The notes under the pieces are model-generated. The model did not search any database. It was not told the origin of the DNA and saw nothing but the letters and a program-made list of their open reading frames with translations. A DNA stretch of 12,769 nt from Nitrospinaceae bacterium (lineage in GTDB: Bacteria > Nitrospinota > Nitrospinia > Nitrospinales > VA-1), in NCBI GenBank assembly GCA_029261435.1, contig JAJDBI010000209.1:1-12769 (forward strand). The letters are read 5' to 3'. Positions 5,497 through 12,769 of the stretch are shown piece by piece. How positions within the stretch are numbered: position 1 is the first letter of the stretch; each line of letters starts with the position of its first letter. A program made the position numbers and the translations under genes.

Positions 5497-7716
5497 TTAT
5501 TTTACTGGGTACATTTTAAAAAAATTACGCGCAATCAGTGTCACATCAATAACATCAACCACAGAGTTGTCGGTGACGATGGTTCCCAGTAGATTTAAAG
5601 CCTGATTAGAGCGTTTTTGACTTACTTTTGCCTGGACAATGTCGAGGATGTTTTTCACCTGCAATCCCAGGCTTTGTCCTTCGTGAGTATGTACTACCAC
5701 CTCAAAGTTGTCGCGAGTTTCCTGGTGATCGTCTGACGCATTAAGTAGTTGAGGGATATTGATCAAAGGCATTAACTCACCACGGTACTGGAGCACGGAT
5801 TCCTTACCGGATGTTTCAATGTCAGAAATTTTTACTTCCTCCAAACGAGTTACATCTGAAAGTCGAATAGCCACTCTTTGTTCATCATTCAGGCTGACAA
5901 TCAACATGGCCTGACTTTCCTTCGTATCTTTGGAGGAGGCAATTGTTTCCATAAGCTCATCTCGAGAACTTTCGGCAGAAATCATCATGGCATTTTGAGC
6001 CAACCCCATTACATCCAGAATGAGAACGATTTCTCCATCTCCCATCATGGTAGCCCCGGAAAACACTTTAATATTTTTTAAAAGACTGTCCAGATTTTTG
6101 ACAACAATTTCTTCTGCATTATGAATTTGTTCCACTACCAAACCAAACGAGATGTCATCTGCCTGAAGTACCACAATATTCAAGTCAGAGCGGTGCTCAG
6201 GTTGATCAGTTTTGAGAGCATGGCTGAGTTGGACCAGCGGTAGTAAATTTCCTCGCAATCGATAGAACTGACTTCCTGAGATTTCTTCAACTTGCTGAAG
6301 ACTCTGTTTTCCTTCCAGCCATAATAACTCTCTAATGTTTACCTGAGGGATGGCGAAACTGTTTGAGTCGTTAGAGACAATCAAAGCTGGAATAATGGCA
6401 AGCGTTAAGGGAATTTTAATTTTCAGGTTAGTCTGCACTCCGGGCTGGATTTCAATATCCAGAGTTCCACCAATTTTTTCAATCATTTCCCGAGTATGAG
6501 TTAAACCATTACCCTTTGTGGTTTTCATCAAGCTGTTTTTGGTTGATGAAAAGCCTTTCAGGAAAAGAAGCTTTCCGCAGTCTTTGTCACTCAAAATTTC
6601 TGCTTGTTCGGATGTGATACGTTTTTCGTTCACGGCCTGATTTTTGATACTGTGAAAATCCAAACTGCGACCGTCGTCTTGAATTTCTAAATGTATCTGC
6701 CCGTTTTGATTGGAGGCTCTAAGCCAGATGACCCCTTCTTCTGGTTTTCCGGCGAGTTGACGTTCTTCCGGGGTTTCAATGCCATGCACGATGGCATTTC
6801 GGATGATATTCATCACAGGATCCTGAATGGCACCAATCAAGGATTTATCCAGTTCGGAGTCCTGTCCCTCCATTTCAAGGCGGATATTATTGCCGCACTT
6901 CATGGAAAGGTCGCGAATCATTCTAGGCAGTTTGTCCCATACGTTTTTAATAGGTTGCATCCGGGCCTTCAAAACGGTTTCTTGAAGGTCGGTGGTCACT
7001 CTGCTGAGGTTTTGCGAGGTTCCATGGATTATCGAATCGTTATTGTTATGGAGGAGGCGCGAAAATTGGTTACGGGCGAGGACAACTTCACCCACTAGAT
7101 TCATCAAGGAATCCAATAGTTCAACGTTGACACGAATATTTTTTCCCTCTGATTTGTCCTCCTTTGTAGTTATGGTTTGTTTACTGTCTTCTGAAGAGAC
7201 AAGGTCCTGATTGTCCGTTGTAGGGATAATGTCGGATTGTTTTTGTAAATCAGTCGATTTGGGGGCAACAGGTAACGAACTGACATTACCTAATTCAAGC
7301 GATTCAGTTGGCAAGCTGTCGGGTTGAGGTTCTCCTTTTTCAAGAGATACCAGGGTGTCTATCAGGGTGGAATAATCCACATCTCCTTCCCGGCCATTTT
7401 TTTTAAGGCAATCTACTGTTTTCCACACTGCATCCATCATTTTCAATAAACTGGTGACAATGACGGGTTCAACATTCAGTTGACCGTCGCGCAGTTTACC
7501 CAAAAGGTTTTCGCCGGAGTGCGTGATCGATTCCAGTTTGTTAAACCCGAGTAGACCACAACTTCCCTTAATGGTGTGGAGGTCACGAAAAATTTCGGTG
7601 AGACAGTCCGTGTTGGAAGGGTTCTTCTCCAGAGCTATGAACTGGCGATCCAACCGATTAAGAGTTTCGGTAACTTCCTCCAAAAACTCATTGATATATG
7701 AACTCTCTTCAGTCAT
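5497..7716 (-). CDS. CheA-type hybrid HPt/histidine kinase-like protein with altered ATP boxes
   Basis: A 739-residue CheA relative, expected in the cytoplasm in a receptor/CheW-type array. Order: HPt domain (about 1-115) with phospho-acceptor His47 in LHTIKGSCG; a Ser/Thr/Asp-rich linker (about 130-190); dimerisation segment (195-260, VELLDSLMNLVGEVVLARNQF-type helix); HATPase region (265-437); a CheW-like domain (about 438-580); and a second CheW-like domain (about 602-735). There is no separate CheY-binding P2 domain. The N box keeps Asn307 and His311 but has Val310 where Asp is usual. The G1 box reads DDGRS, with Ser351 for the second Gly. The G2 box reads GNGLTHT in place of GRGVGMD. The turn before the last strands has Gln for Gly. 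ATP binding may be weakened or lost. The ATG at 7716 has no clear ribosome site. A broken receiver gene lies just upstream on the same strand. Confidence 0.88.
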   Translation of the reverse strand: MTEESSYINEFLEEVTETLNRLDRQFIALEKNPSNTDCLTEIFRDLHTIKGSCGLLGFNKLESITHSGENLLGKLRDGQLNVEPVIVTSLLKMMDAVWKTVDCLKKNGREGDVDYSTLIDTLVSLEKGEPQPDSLPTESLELGNVSSLPVAPKSTDLQKQSDIIPTTDNQDLVSSEDSKQTITTKEDKSEGKNIRVNVELLDSLMNLVGEVVLARNQFSRLLHNNNDSIIHGTSQNLSRVTTDLQETVLKARMQPIKNVWDKLPRMIRDLSMKCGNNIRLEMEGQDSELDKSLIGAIQDPVMNIIRNAIVHGIETPEERQLAGKPEEGVIWLRASNQNGQIHLEIQDDGRSLDFHSIKNQAVNEKRITSEQAEILSDKDCGKLLFLKGFSSTKNSLMKTTKGNGLTHTREMIEKIGGTLDIEIQPGVQTNLKIKIPLTLAIIPALIVSNDSNSFAIPQVNIRELLWLEGKQSLQQVEEISGSQFYRLRGNLLPLVQLSHALKTDQPEHRSDLNIVVLQADDISFGLVVEQIHNAEEIVVKNLDSLLKNIKVFSGATMMGDGEIVLILDVMGLAQNAMMISAESSRDELMETIASSKDTKESQAMLIVSLNDEQRVAIRLSDVTRLEEVKISDIETSGKESVLQYRGELMPLINIPQLLNASDDHQETRDNFEVVVHTHEGQSLGLQVKNILDIVQAKVSQKRSNQALNLLGTIVTDNSVVDVIDVTLIARNFFKMYPVK

Positions 7717-7807
7717 GAGGCAAATGGATTGAAGTGTCGTAGAACAGTTAAGTAAAGTTTATGTTTAAGTAAATGAACTTTCTTCAGTATAAAAATAATC
7801 CGACGGT

Positions 7808-8050
7808 TCAAACAAGAAATTTATTTATTTTTTCCAAAAACTCGGCAATGTTGAGGGGTTTGACAATGTAATCAGTCAACTCTGATCCCAAAGTCGACAG
7901 AGTATCTTTTTCCATTACATTTGCGCTCAGTGCCAATATGGGAAGATCACGGATATTTTTCATGTGCCGAAAAGCATTCATAGCTTCGACACCATCCATA
8001 CCGGGCAAAATGATAGCCATAAAAATCAGATTAACATCTACGGTTTCCAT
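7808..8050 (-). pseudogene. Truncated response-regulator receiver domain lacking the phospho-acceptor Asp
   Basis: The frame encodes the last two-thirds of a CheY-like receiver: strand 3 and its loop (VNLIFMAIILPGMDG), the LPILALSAN strand 4, and IVKPLN with the conserved Lys. The conserved phospho-acceptor Asp (FMD) is Ala, codon GCT where GAT is expected, one base change. The conserved Ser/Thr is Ser. The N-terminal strands with the acidic pair are absent: the frame upstream closes at a TAA within about 50 bases. No ribosome site precedes the ATG. It lies 91 bases ahead of the CheA-like gene on the same strand and probably once was its partner receiver. It could still be translated as a small non-phosphorylatable protein, but decay is the simpler reading. 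Confidence 0.7.
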
Positions 8051-8125
8051 CTCACAAGATTGCAGCGGTAGAATATGGATTGTTTTTGTAGATCCTGGTT
8101 AGAGTGAAATGTGCTTCGATCAGAA

Positions 8126-9238
8126 TTAGACTTTTCTGTTCACTTCAGCGAGTTTAAGAAAAGGATAAATCATTTGTCCAATCAACCCTTTTTTCAATTC
8201 GCCACCGTAAAATCCAAATGACTCCGGATCTTTTTTATCTTTAGGTAAATAAAATGTGCCGAAAATCAAATCGAAAAATGAGAAGAATGTGGAATAGTTT
8301 CTATTAAAAACGGCTTCATTGTCAGAATGATGCCAGCGATGAAACAACGGGCTAGCGACCACAAAGTTAAAAAGACCATAAGAAATACGTACGTTGGAAT
8401 GAATGAACAACCCGTATTTGCGACGTAAAGTCATGGCTGTTGCACTCACATAGGGATCGGAAAATAGAGCCGTTAAAACAATAAGGTTCAGGGTAGCGGT
8501 AATGTAATGATTGACGGGGTGAAAACGGTCTGTTGACAGCCAGTCAACTTCTTTGGAGCTATGGTGAATAGTATGGAAGGGCCAAAAATACTTGCTATGC
8601 ATAAACCGGTGTCTCCAATACCCCGCAAAATCCACAGCCAGGACCGCTAGGAATATCTGTAGCCACAAGCTTTGTTGCTGAATCCCTTTGCGTGTGCTCA
8701 GAAACCATCCCCTCAAGCCCTGGGTAATTTTTCCGCCTGGAACACTGCTTGTAACAAAAAGGGACATCTGATTATCTGTGGAAGAAGTCCCTTCTGTTTT
8801 TGTTGTTGTTTTTACAGATTTAACCATCATGGTTTGAATTAGACTGTTTTCACCGTCTGATTTTTTGATGAGGAAATAATCTAAGCCGGTAAAACTTGGA
8901 CCGGGCTGATATTGTATCGAGCCATTCTTCAAGATCTGGGCTTTCCCATGAGAGGCTTCTTGTGAAATGGTAGACGAAACCGGCGGGGTTGATTGACCTG
9001 TGGGCATTCCCACTGCACCGTAAAAATATAAACCTGCAAGCAGAGTGCAAAAGGTTTGGACGGGAAGATATATGATGGTGAGTAGGAATGAATAAGCCAG
9101 ATCAAGCTTAGAATCATTCCGTAGTAGATTTTGGTCCATTTTGGCTGGGAAAACAAACTCCAACAATAAAAAAAAGACTGCAAACCCAAGGAGAGATTTC
9201 GCGTGAGAAAACAGGATGGATAGAATAGTCTCAAACAT
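8126..9238 (-). CDS. Fatty acid hydroxylase/sterol desaturase family membrane protein with an inserted Ig/cadherin-like module
   Basis: An integral-membrane di-iron oxygenase of the fatty acid hydroxylase superfamily (370 residues). It would hydroxylate or desaturate a lipid or sterol-like substrate at the membrane using O2. Histidine clusters: HRFMH (210-214), HTIHH (222-226), HPVNH (240-244) and HRWHH (300-304). Hydrophobic segments sit near 8-31 and 45-75, another at 190-208 just before the first box, and others at 245-262 and 285-298. Between the second and third, residues about 83-145 form a soluble loop with a pattern typical of tandem-95/cadherin-like beta modules (HGKAQILKNGSIQYQPG, then FTGLDYF and KKSDG), followed by a Thr/Ser-rich linker to about 175. 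That insertion is unusual for this family. No clear ribosome site precedes the ATG at 9238. Substrate unknown; the neighbours give no hint. Confidence 0.85.
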   Translation of the reverse strand: MFETILSILFSHAKSLLGFAVFFLLLEFVFPAKMDQNLLRNDSKLDLAYSFLLTIIYLPVQTFCTLLAGLYFYGAVGMPTGQSTPPVSSTISQEASHGKAQILKNGSIQYQPGPSFTGLDYFLIKKSDGENSLIQTMMVKSVKTTTKTEGTSSTDNQMSLFVTSSVPGGKITQGLRGWFLSTRKGIQQQSLWLQIFLAVLAVDFAGYWRHRFMHSKYFWPFHTIHHSSKEVDWLSTDRFHPVNHYITATLNLIVLTALFSDPYVSATAMTLRRKYGLFIHSNVRISYGLFNFVVASPLFHRWHHSDNEAVFNRNYSTFFSFFDLIFGTFYLPKDKKDPESFGFYGGELKKGLIGQMIYPFLKLAEVNRKV

Positions 9239-9463
9239 TTTGGAAGATTTTTTTAAAGTTTGTATGCGGAGATCTACACCCTTATATGTTGTACCATTTT
9301 TTACAATGAGATTTTCATTTTTGATCTTATTGCTTCAGGTGTTTGAGGGCCAGATTGATACGCGTTAAGATAGTAAAAATAGAAAAGACTCTATTGAAAA
9401 AGTTGCTTTGGGGAAGAGACTTGCCCGGTCAAAATAGTTCTGCTGATGTATGCGCAGCAAAAA
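9239..9463. other. Intergenic region without a recognisable gene
   Basis: This stretch lies between the hydroxylase start and the terminator of the next minus-strand gene. It should hold the hydroxylase promoter, but no hexamer pair with proper spacing is convincing; TTGTAA and TATAAG are seen on the minus strand with a spacer that is too short (14). A 20-codon plus-strand frame from an ATG near 9305 has no ribosome site. A short TGCTG/CAGCA inverted repeat at 9441-9459 lies next to the terminator. No RNA gene is evident. Confidence 0.5.
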
Positions 9464-9495
9464 AAAGGACCTAACGGGTAACCGTTAAGTCCTTT
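9464..9495 (-). terminator. Strong rho-independent terminator of the small exported protein gene
   Basis: On the minus strand, AAAGGAC-(one mismatch)-TAACGG / four-base loop / CCGTTA-GTCCTTT makes a stem of 13 pairs with one mismatch, followed by a run of eight T. It lies about 64 bases after the stop of the gene ending at 9559. On the plus strand the 3' side ends in TTTCTT, so some bidirectional function is possible, but no plus-strand gene ends here. Confidence 0.9.
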
Positions 9496-9558
9496 CTTAC
9501 TTGGTTGAAAACTTTTAACGCACTCTTCTCAGATGGTACTTTGCAATTACAAAATATT

Positions 9559-10050
9559 TTATTTAGCTTTATAATTTATATTTTCAATAAGAGCTCGAAA
9601 CTCATGCTCGAGTGAGTTCTTATCGCCTAATGATCGTACCATTTTTGCATGAATTTCTTGAGTGGCGTTTACCTGATCAGATATATTCCGGACCATTTTT
9701 TGACAACCGTTTCCTTGTTTTTTTGCTTTCTCGATTAATCCCTTCATTTTAACAACTTGCTGCTCCAGGTTAAGCACGAGAATATTGAGGCCACGATTAT
9801 ATCTGTCCAAGCGTTTTAGCTTTTTATTCGGCTTCTGTTGTTTTTTGAAATATACAGCAGTATCTTCATAGACACTCTCTATAGCCCTTATCATCTGTTC
9901 TTGAATCTTATTGGTTCGAATATCAGCACGCATCAATTCTTTTGCGATATCCTTACAATTTGGATTTGTTGGCTGGGCGTGCACCATTGTCGCAAGTGAA
10001 AATAAGAAAAACATGAGTAAGGATATTGAAATTCTTATGACTCTCGTCAT
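9559..10050 (-). CDS. Small exported coiled-coil protein of unknown function
   Basis: A 163-residue protein with a Sec signal peptide (MTRVIRISIS, hydrophobic core, likely cleavage after VHA at residue 25). The mature protein is basic and almost wholly predicted helix, with Lys/Gln/Glu-rich heptad-like stretches, for example KKQQKPNKKLKRLDRYN and LEQQVVKMKGLIEKAKKQ. It has two Cys in the mature part, one near each end of the helical region, that could form a disulphide. The start is taken at the ATG at 10050, because GGAGGAG lies 2-4 bases before it. A longer frame from 10077 would place this ribosome site inside coding sequence and spoil the signal peptide. No family recognised. Transcription is monocistronic, with a promoter expected in 10051-10176 and the hairpin at 9464-9495 as terminator. 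It lies directly downstream of nuoM, but nothing links the two. Confidence 0.8.
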   Translation of the reverse strand: MTRVIRISISLLMFFLFSLATMVHAQPTNPNCKDIAKELMRADIRTNKIQEQMIRAIESVYEDTAVYFKKQQKPNKKLKRLDRYNRGLNILVLNLEQQVVKMKGLIEKAKKQGNGCQKMVRNISDQVNATQEIHAKMVRSLGDKNSLEHEFRALIENINYKAK

Positions 10051-10176
10051 AGCTCCTCCAAAGCAATATGTTAACAATAGATTTTGACAAACAATGTTTT
10101 ATGATAACTTCAATTCTATACTAAAATCAGGTGCCATTATAGAAATTTTTCTAGCGACCCTCACTCATTCCCTTAC

Positions 10177-11685
10177 TCAGGGCCTATGCGGAAGATGGGA
10201 TACTTCATCAACTCGCAGCCCTGTTGTTTGTTCAATAAGGTGAATCACACTTTCATCCATCATCTCCATCAATGGGCCTGGATATAATCCAATACACAAT
10301 ACGAGGATCGCCAGTGGAATCAGCGTAGCCAATTCGCGATTTGATATATCCGGGAGTATTTTAGCGGCTTCTGTCGATGGTTCTCCCAACACCACCCTTT
10401 GGATCATCCACAACATATATGCGGCAGCTAAAACAATGCCACCCATAGAGATAAGAACCATGGCAAAGCTGACAGATGAAGTTCCTACTAAGACTAAAAA
10501 TTCTCCTATGAAATTGCAGGTGCCAGGTAGCCCAAAGGCGGCGACTGAAAACAAAAAGAACAATGTAACAAACCTTGGCATGGGTTTATGCAAACCGCCG
10601 TAGTCAGAAATCGCCCGACTGTGAGTGCGTTCGTACAATATTCCAACAGAAATAAATAAGGCTGCAGTAGTAATCCCATGATTAAACATTTGTAAGACGG
10701 CCCCCTGGATTCCCTGGCTATTGAACACAAAAATTCCTAGCGTAACAAAACCCATGTGGGAAACTGAAGAATAGGCTACGAGCTTCTTAAGATCTGTCTG
10801 CGCCAGGGCCAAATACCCGCCATAGATAATGGCTACTACCGATAACCATAAAATAAATGGAGCGAAATTCGCCGAGGCCTCTGGAAACATTGGCAAACAA
10901 AAACGCAAAAATCCATATCCCCCCATTTTCAACAGCACCCCAGCCAGAATCACACTACCAGCTGTAGGAGCTTCGGAGTGAGCGTCAGGGAGCCACGTAT
11001 GAAAGGGAACCATTGGCATTTTTATGGCAAACGCCAGAAAGAACGCCAGGAATAACCAGAATTGCTGATTGGAAGAATAGTATTGTTCCGATAACACCAA
11101 CAGATCGTAGGTATGCCCTCCATTAAGATAAACACCCAATATTCCCACCAGCAGCAGTAAGCTTCCTGTAAGGCTATACAGAACGAATTTAAGCCCGGCA
11201 GCAATACGATTCGGCCCTCCCCAAAGAACAATCATGAAATACATGGGAATCATTGTGACCTCCCACAACATGAAAAACAGAAAAAGATCCAAGGCGGTAA
11301 AGACCACTATCATGGCACCTTCAACCAACAAGATCAGCGAGAGAAAGGCCCGTACTCTTGATGTGATTCCCGTCCACGAACAAAGGACACAGAGTGGACA
11401 AAGAAAGGCTGTGAGTAACACCATGAGAATACTGATGCCGTCAACACCAACCGCATACTGAATATTAAATGTGGACATCCATACTACTCGTTCCACGAAC
11501 TGCATGCCTTGCTGGGTGGAATCAAACCCACCGCAGAGTATCAGCGAAAGGAAAAACTCCGCTATTGTGATGCCAAAGGCAGTTCGCCGAATCGATTCTT
11601 CATCACGCACAATAGCCAGAATGACGATGCCTAAAAAGGGAACGGCAATCATCCAGCTAATCAGATGATCCATCAATATAGCCAT
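10177..11685 (-). CDS. nuoM: NADH-quinone oxidoreductase subunit M (complex I antiporter-like subunit)
   Basis: NuoM is one of the antiporter-like proton-translocating membrane subunits of respiratory complex I. The 502-residue protein is of usual length and made of successive hydrophobic helices. The key charged residues of the pump channel are all in place: Glu142 in LWEVTMIPMY, Lys222 in AIKMPMVPFHTWLPDAH, Lys253 in LLKMGGYG, and Glu395 in NFIGEF, matching E. coli E144, K234, K265 and E407 by motif. It is therefore predicted competent. A GGAGG ribosome site sits 8 bases before the ATG at 11685. It follows nuoL after 124 bases on the same strand. No nuoN follows, unlike the common nuoLMN order: the next gene is an unrelated exported protein, so nuoN (or another NuoM) must lie elsewhere. 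Confidence 0.95.
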   Translation of the reverse strand: MAILMDHLISWMIAVPFLGIVILAIVRDEESIRRTAFGITIAEFFLSLILCGGFDSTQQGMQFVERVVWMSTFNIQYAVGVDGISILMVLLTAFLCPLCVLCSWTGITSRVRAFLSLILLVEGAMIVVFTALDLFLFFMLWEVTMIPMYFMIVLWGGPNRIAAGLKFVLYSLTGSLLLLVGILGVYLNGGHTYDLLVLSEQYYSSNQQFWLFLAFFLAFAIKMPMVPFHTWLPDAHSEAPTAGSVILAGVLLKMGGYGFLRFCLPMFPEASANFAPFILWLSVVAIIYGGYLALAQTDLKKLVAYSSVSHMGFVTLGIFVFNSQGIQGAVLQMFNHGITTAALFISVGILYERTHSRAISDYGGLHKPMPRFVTLFFLFSVAAFGLPGTCNFIGEFLVLVGTSSVSFAMVLISMGGIVLAAAYMLWMIQRVVLGEPSTEAAKILPDISNRELATLIPLAILVLCIGLYPGPLMEMMDESVIHLIEQTTGLRVDEVSHLPHRP

Positions 11686-11809
11686 TTTAAAAACCTCCGT
11701 CCTACGAAAAAAGCAAACTCTCGTCTTTTCAAGTCAGCACAATAAAAATAACGTAAGGTCATTCAAAACCCGATCCGATTATATAATAGAGGTGCATATC
11801 AAGAACTCA

Positions 11810-12769
11810 TTAAATCATGAAATACAAAAGCCCCGTCATAGCCCCTAACCAAAACATCATTACCAATATTTGATGTTGGATGGTACGAGATTCAATCCCT
11901 TGCAGTATTTTCTCAGTAACATTAACTTGTTCTGCTACTTGTCCCGCTTTCTGCTCCAGCAAACGATTATCAATAATTCGCCATAACCACCCGGCAAAAT
12001 CCACAGAATAAGATGCTATAAAGTAGATGAAACGATCTATAACCCTTATATCAACAACTCGCCACAACCATCTTGCAAAATACACAGAAAAAGTTGCGAT
12101 AGAATGGATGAAATGATCTATACCCTTTATATCAATAATTCGCCACATCCAGTTTGCCAACTTAATGGTTGGGGTTACCAGATAAGCATCATAGATTTCA
12201 TCAAAATAACCTTTATTCCAAAATAGGACATACCATCCATTGCTTCTCCCATTTGCTCTGGAGACCTGATGTTGAGATCGCATCTGTGTTGAGTAGGCAT
12301 AGACCCACCCCGCAACTGCCGTTAAAAGAGAAACAATAAGCCAAAAAGGAAAACCATTCTCGACGGAACTTTCCCCCAATGTAACTCCTGGAAAGCTCAA
12401 AGCCGGTGCAAGAAAGTTGGCAAACCAGGTCCAAAACATATTCAATAGTCCACATCCAAAAACCGTAACCAGAAAAAGACCCGTTAAAATGGAGCCATTA
12501 AAAAGCTGTGGCCGTACAGTTTGCGCCTCCAAACTATCAGCTGGCCAGTACGTTTTTAGACCGTGAGAAAAAAGTGAGGTGACGCCTTTAAAAAGGTATT
12601 GAGAAGCCACAAACACCGTGATCAAACCAATGACTTTGAATCCGACTTCAGCATAAACAAAGCCCGTGATCCCCCACAAATATTCATACGATCCGCTAAA
12701 CAGCACAAACGGCGGTAGTAACGCCAACAACAAGGCCCCGCCATATAACCCCCCCCTATTCTCAGAGGC
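11810..12769 (-). CDS. nuoL: NADH-quinone oxidoreductase subunit L, C-terminal part, with repeat-extended lateral helix
   Basis: The frame is open from the right window edge to a TAA at 11810 (319 codons seen), so the start lies outside. An internal TTG at 12733 is not a credible start. NuoL is the distal proton-pumping subunit of complex I; its long C-terminal lateral helix HL runs along NuoM and NuoN. Visible: a helix pair with LLPPFVLFSGSYEYLW (family pattern PPLSGFFSKDEIL), further membrane helices, the typical WNKGYFDEIYDAYLVTP entry to HL, then a repeat region of WRIID-type units, and a final hydrophobic anchor ending FMI. The HL part contains a 27-residue tandem repeat (two full copies and a partial third), which would lengthen the helix. 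In the conserved SKDE position the residues are SYE, so the Lys and Asp usual in NuoL appear absent. The subunit is divergent but clearly of this family. Gene order nuoL-nuoM is standard. Confidence 0.88.
   Translation of the reverse strand, partial: ASENRGGLYGGALLLALLPPFVLFSGSYEYLWGITGFVYAEVGFKVIGLITVFVASQYLFKGVTSLFSHGLKTYWPADSLEAQTVRPQLFNGSILTGLFLVTVFGCGLLNMFWTWFANFLAPALSFPGVTLGESSVENGFPFWLIVSLLTAVAGWVYAYSTQMRSQHQVSRANGRSNGWYVLFWNKGYFDEIYDAYLVTPTIKLANWMWRIIDIKGIDHFIHSIATFSVYFARWLWRVVDIRVIDRFIYFIASYSVDFAGWLWRIIDNRLLEQKAGQVAEQVNVTEKILQGIESRTIQHQILVMMFWLGAMTGLLYFMI
11971..12160 (-). repeat. 81-bp in-frame tandem repeat inside nuoL (2.3 copies)
   Basis: Units begin at 11971, 12052 and 12133, each 81 bases and in frame. 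The first two are complete; the third matches over about 28 bases. By hand count the two full units match at about 65 of 81 positions. Each encodes 27 residues of the form WLWR(I/V)(I/V)D, ID, FI, IA, S(V)FA. The repeats fall in the amphipathic lateral helix of NuoL. Both DNA and protein similarity remain visible, so the duplication is either fairly recent or kept alike by selection. Confidence 0.9.

Noticed and set aside
9305..9367. 20-codon plus-strand frame
   Set aside because: No ribosome site, very short, and no neighbour to support it.
10051..10077. Longer start for the small exported protein
   Set aside because: The ribosome site GGAGGAG would be inside the coding region, and the extra residues would precede and disturb the signal peptide.
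11778..11783. TATAAT on the minus strand between nuoL and nuoM
   Set aside because: The only TTGATA upstream gives a 13-base spacer, too short for a normal promoter; AT-rich chance is likely and the two genes are probably co-transcribed.
1..12769. CRISPR array, tRNA, rRNA, insertion sequence or phage genes
   Set aside because: No spaced short repeats, cloverleaf sequences, transposase motifs or terminal inverted repeats were seen; the only tandem repeat is coding, within nuoL.

Overview
The window reads as a chromosomal stretch from a Gram-negative-type bacterium with moderate, AT-leaning base composition. Two exported proteins have Sec signal peptides (a copper nitrite reductase and a small coiled-coil protein), and there is a respiratory complex I cluster. 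A periplasmic NirK beside an Rrf2-type regulator, together with a NuoL whose lateral helix is lengthened by tandem repeats, fits a nitrite-oxidising or related lineage such as Nitrospinota/Nitrospirota. No 16S or other taxonomic marker is present, so this assignment is inference only.

Layout. (1) 1-3101, minus strand: a thiamine-diphosphate enzyme of the acetolactate synthase type, followed downstream by an aldehyde dehydrogenase that runs off the left edge. Together they look like a two-gene operon of 2-keto acid/aldehyde metabolism, with a 17-bp palindrome just ahead of the first gene. (2) 3249-4966: copper nitrite reductase nirK (minus) ends in a clear hairpin terminator and is divergent from an Rrf2 regulator (plus). 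The intergenic region carries a perfect 8+8 inverted repeat and an overlapping second palindrome, the arrangement expected of local control by an Fe-S or NO-responsive regulator. (3) 5030-5496: a 50-residue acidic small protein (plus) and a 48-residue convergent reading frame (minus) that resembles the C-terminal end of a CBS domain and is probably a remnant. (4) 5497-8050, minus: a CheA-type kinase with an HPt domain and two CheW-like modules, whose ATP-binding glycine boxes are altered. Upstream of it lies a truncated receiver domain lacking its N-terminal third and its phospho-acceptor Asp. (5) 8126-9238, minus: a membrane-bound fatty acid hydroxylase/sterol desaturase family protein with an apparent Ig/cadherin-like (tandem-95 type) module in a loop between transmembrane segments. 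(6) 9464-10050, minus: a small exported coiled-coil protein with its own strong terminator. (7) 10177-12769, minus: nuoM (complete) and the C-terminal part of nuoL (running off the right edge). In NuoL the lateral-helix region holds 2.3 copies of a 27-residue tandem repeat.

How the genes work together. NirK and its divergent regulator form a plausible nitrite/NO module. NuoL/NuoM belong to a proton-pumping NADH (or ferredoxin/quinone) oxidoreductase, and the repeat-lengthened HL helix fits the extended complex I architecture with an additional NuoM-like subunit. The CheA-like protein and the decayed receiver look like a signalling locus in decline or one with a changed mechanism. The other genes show no obvious link to each other.
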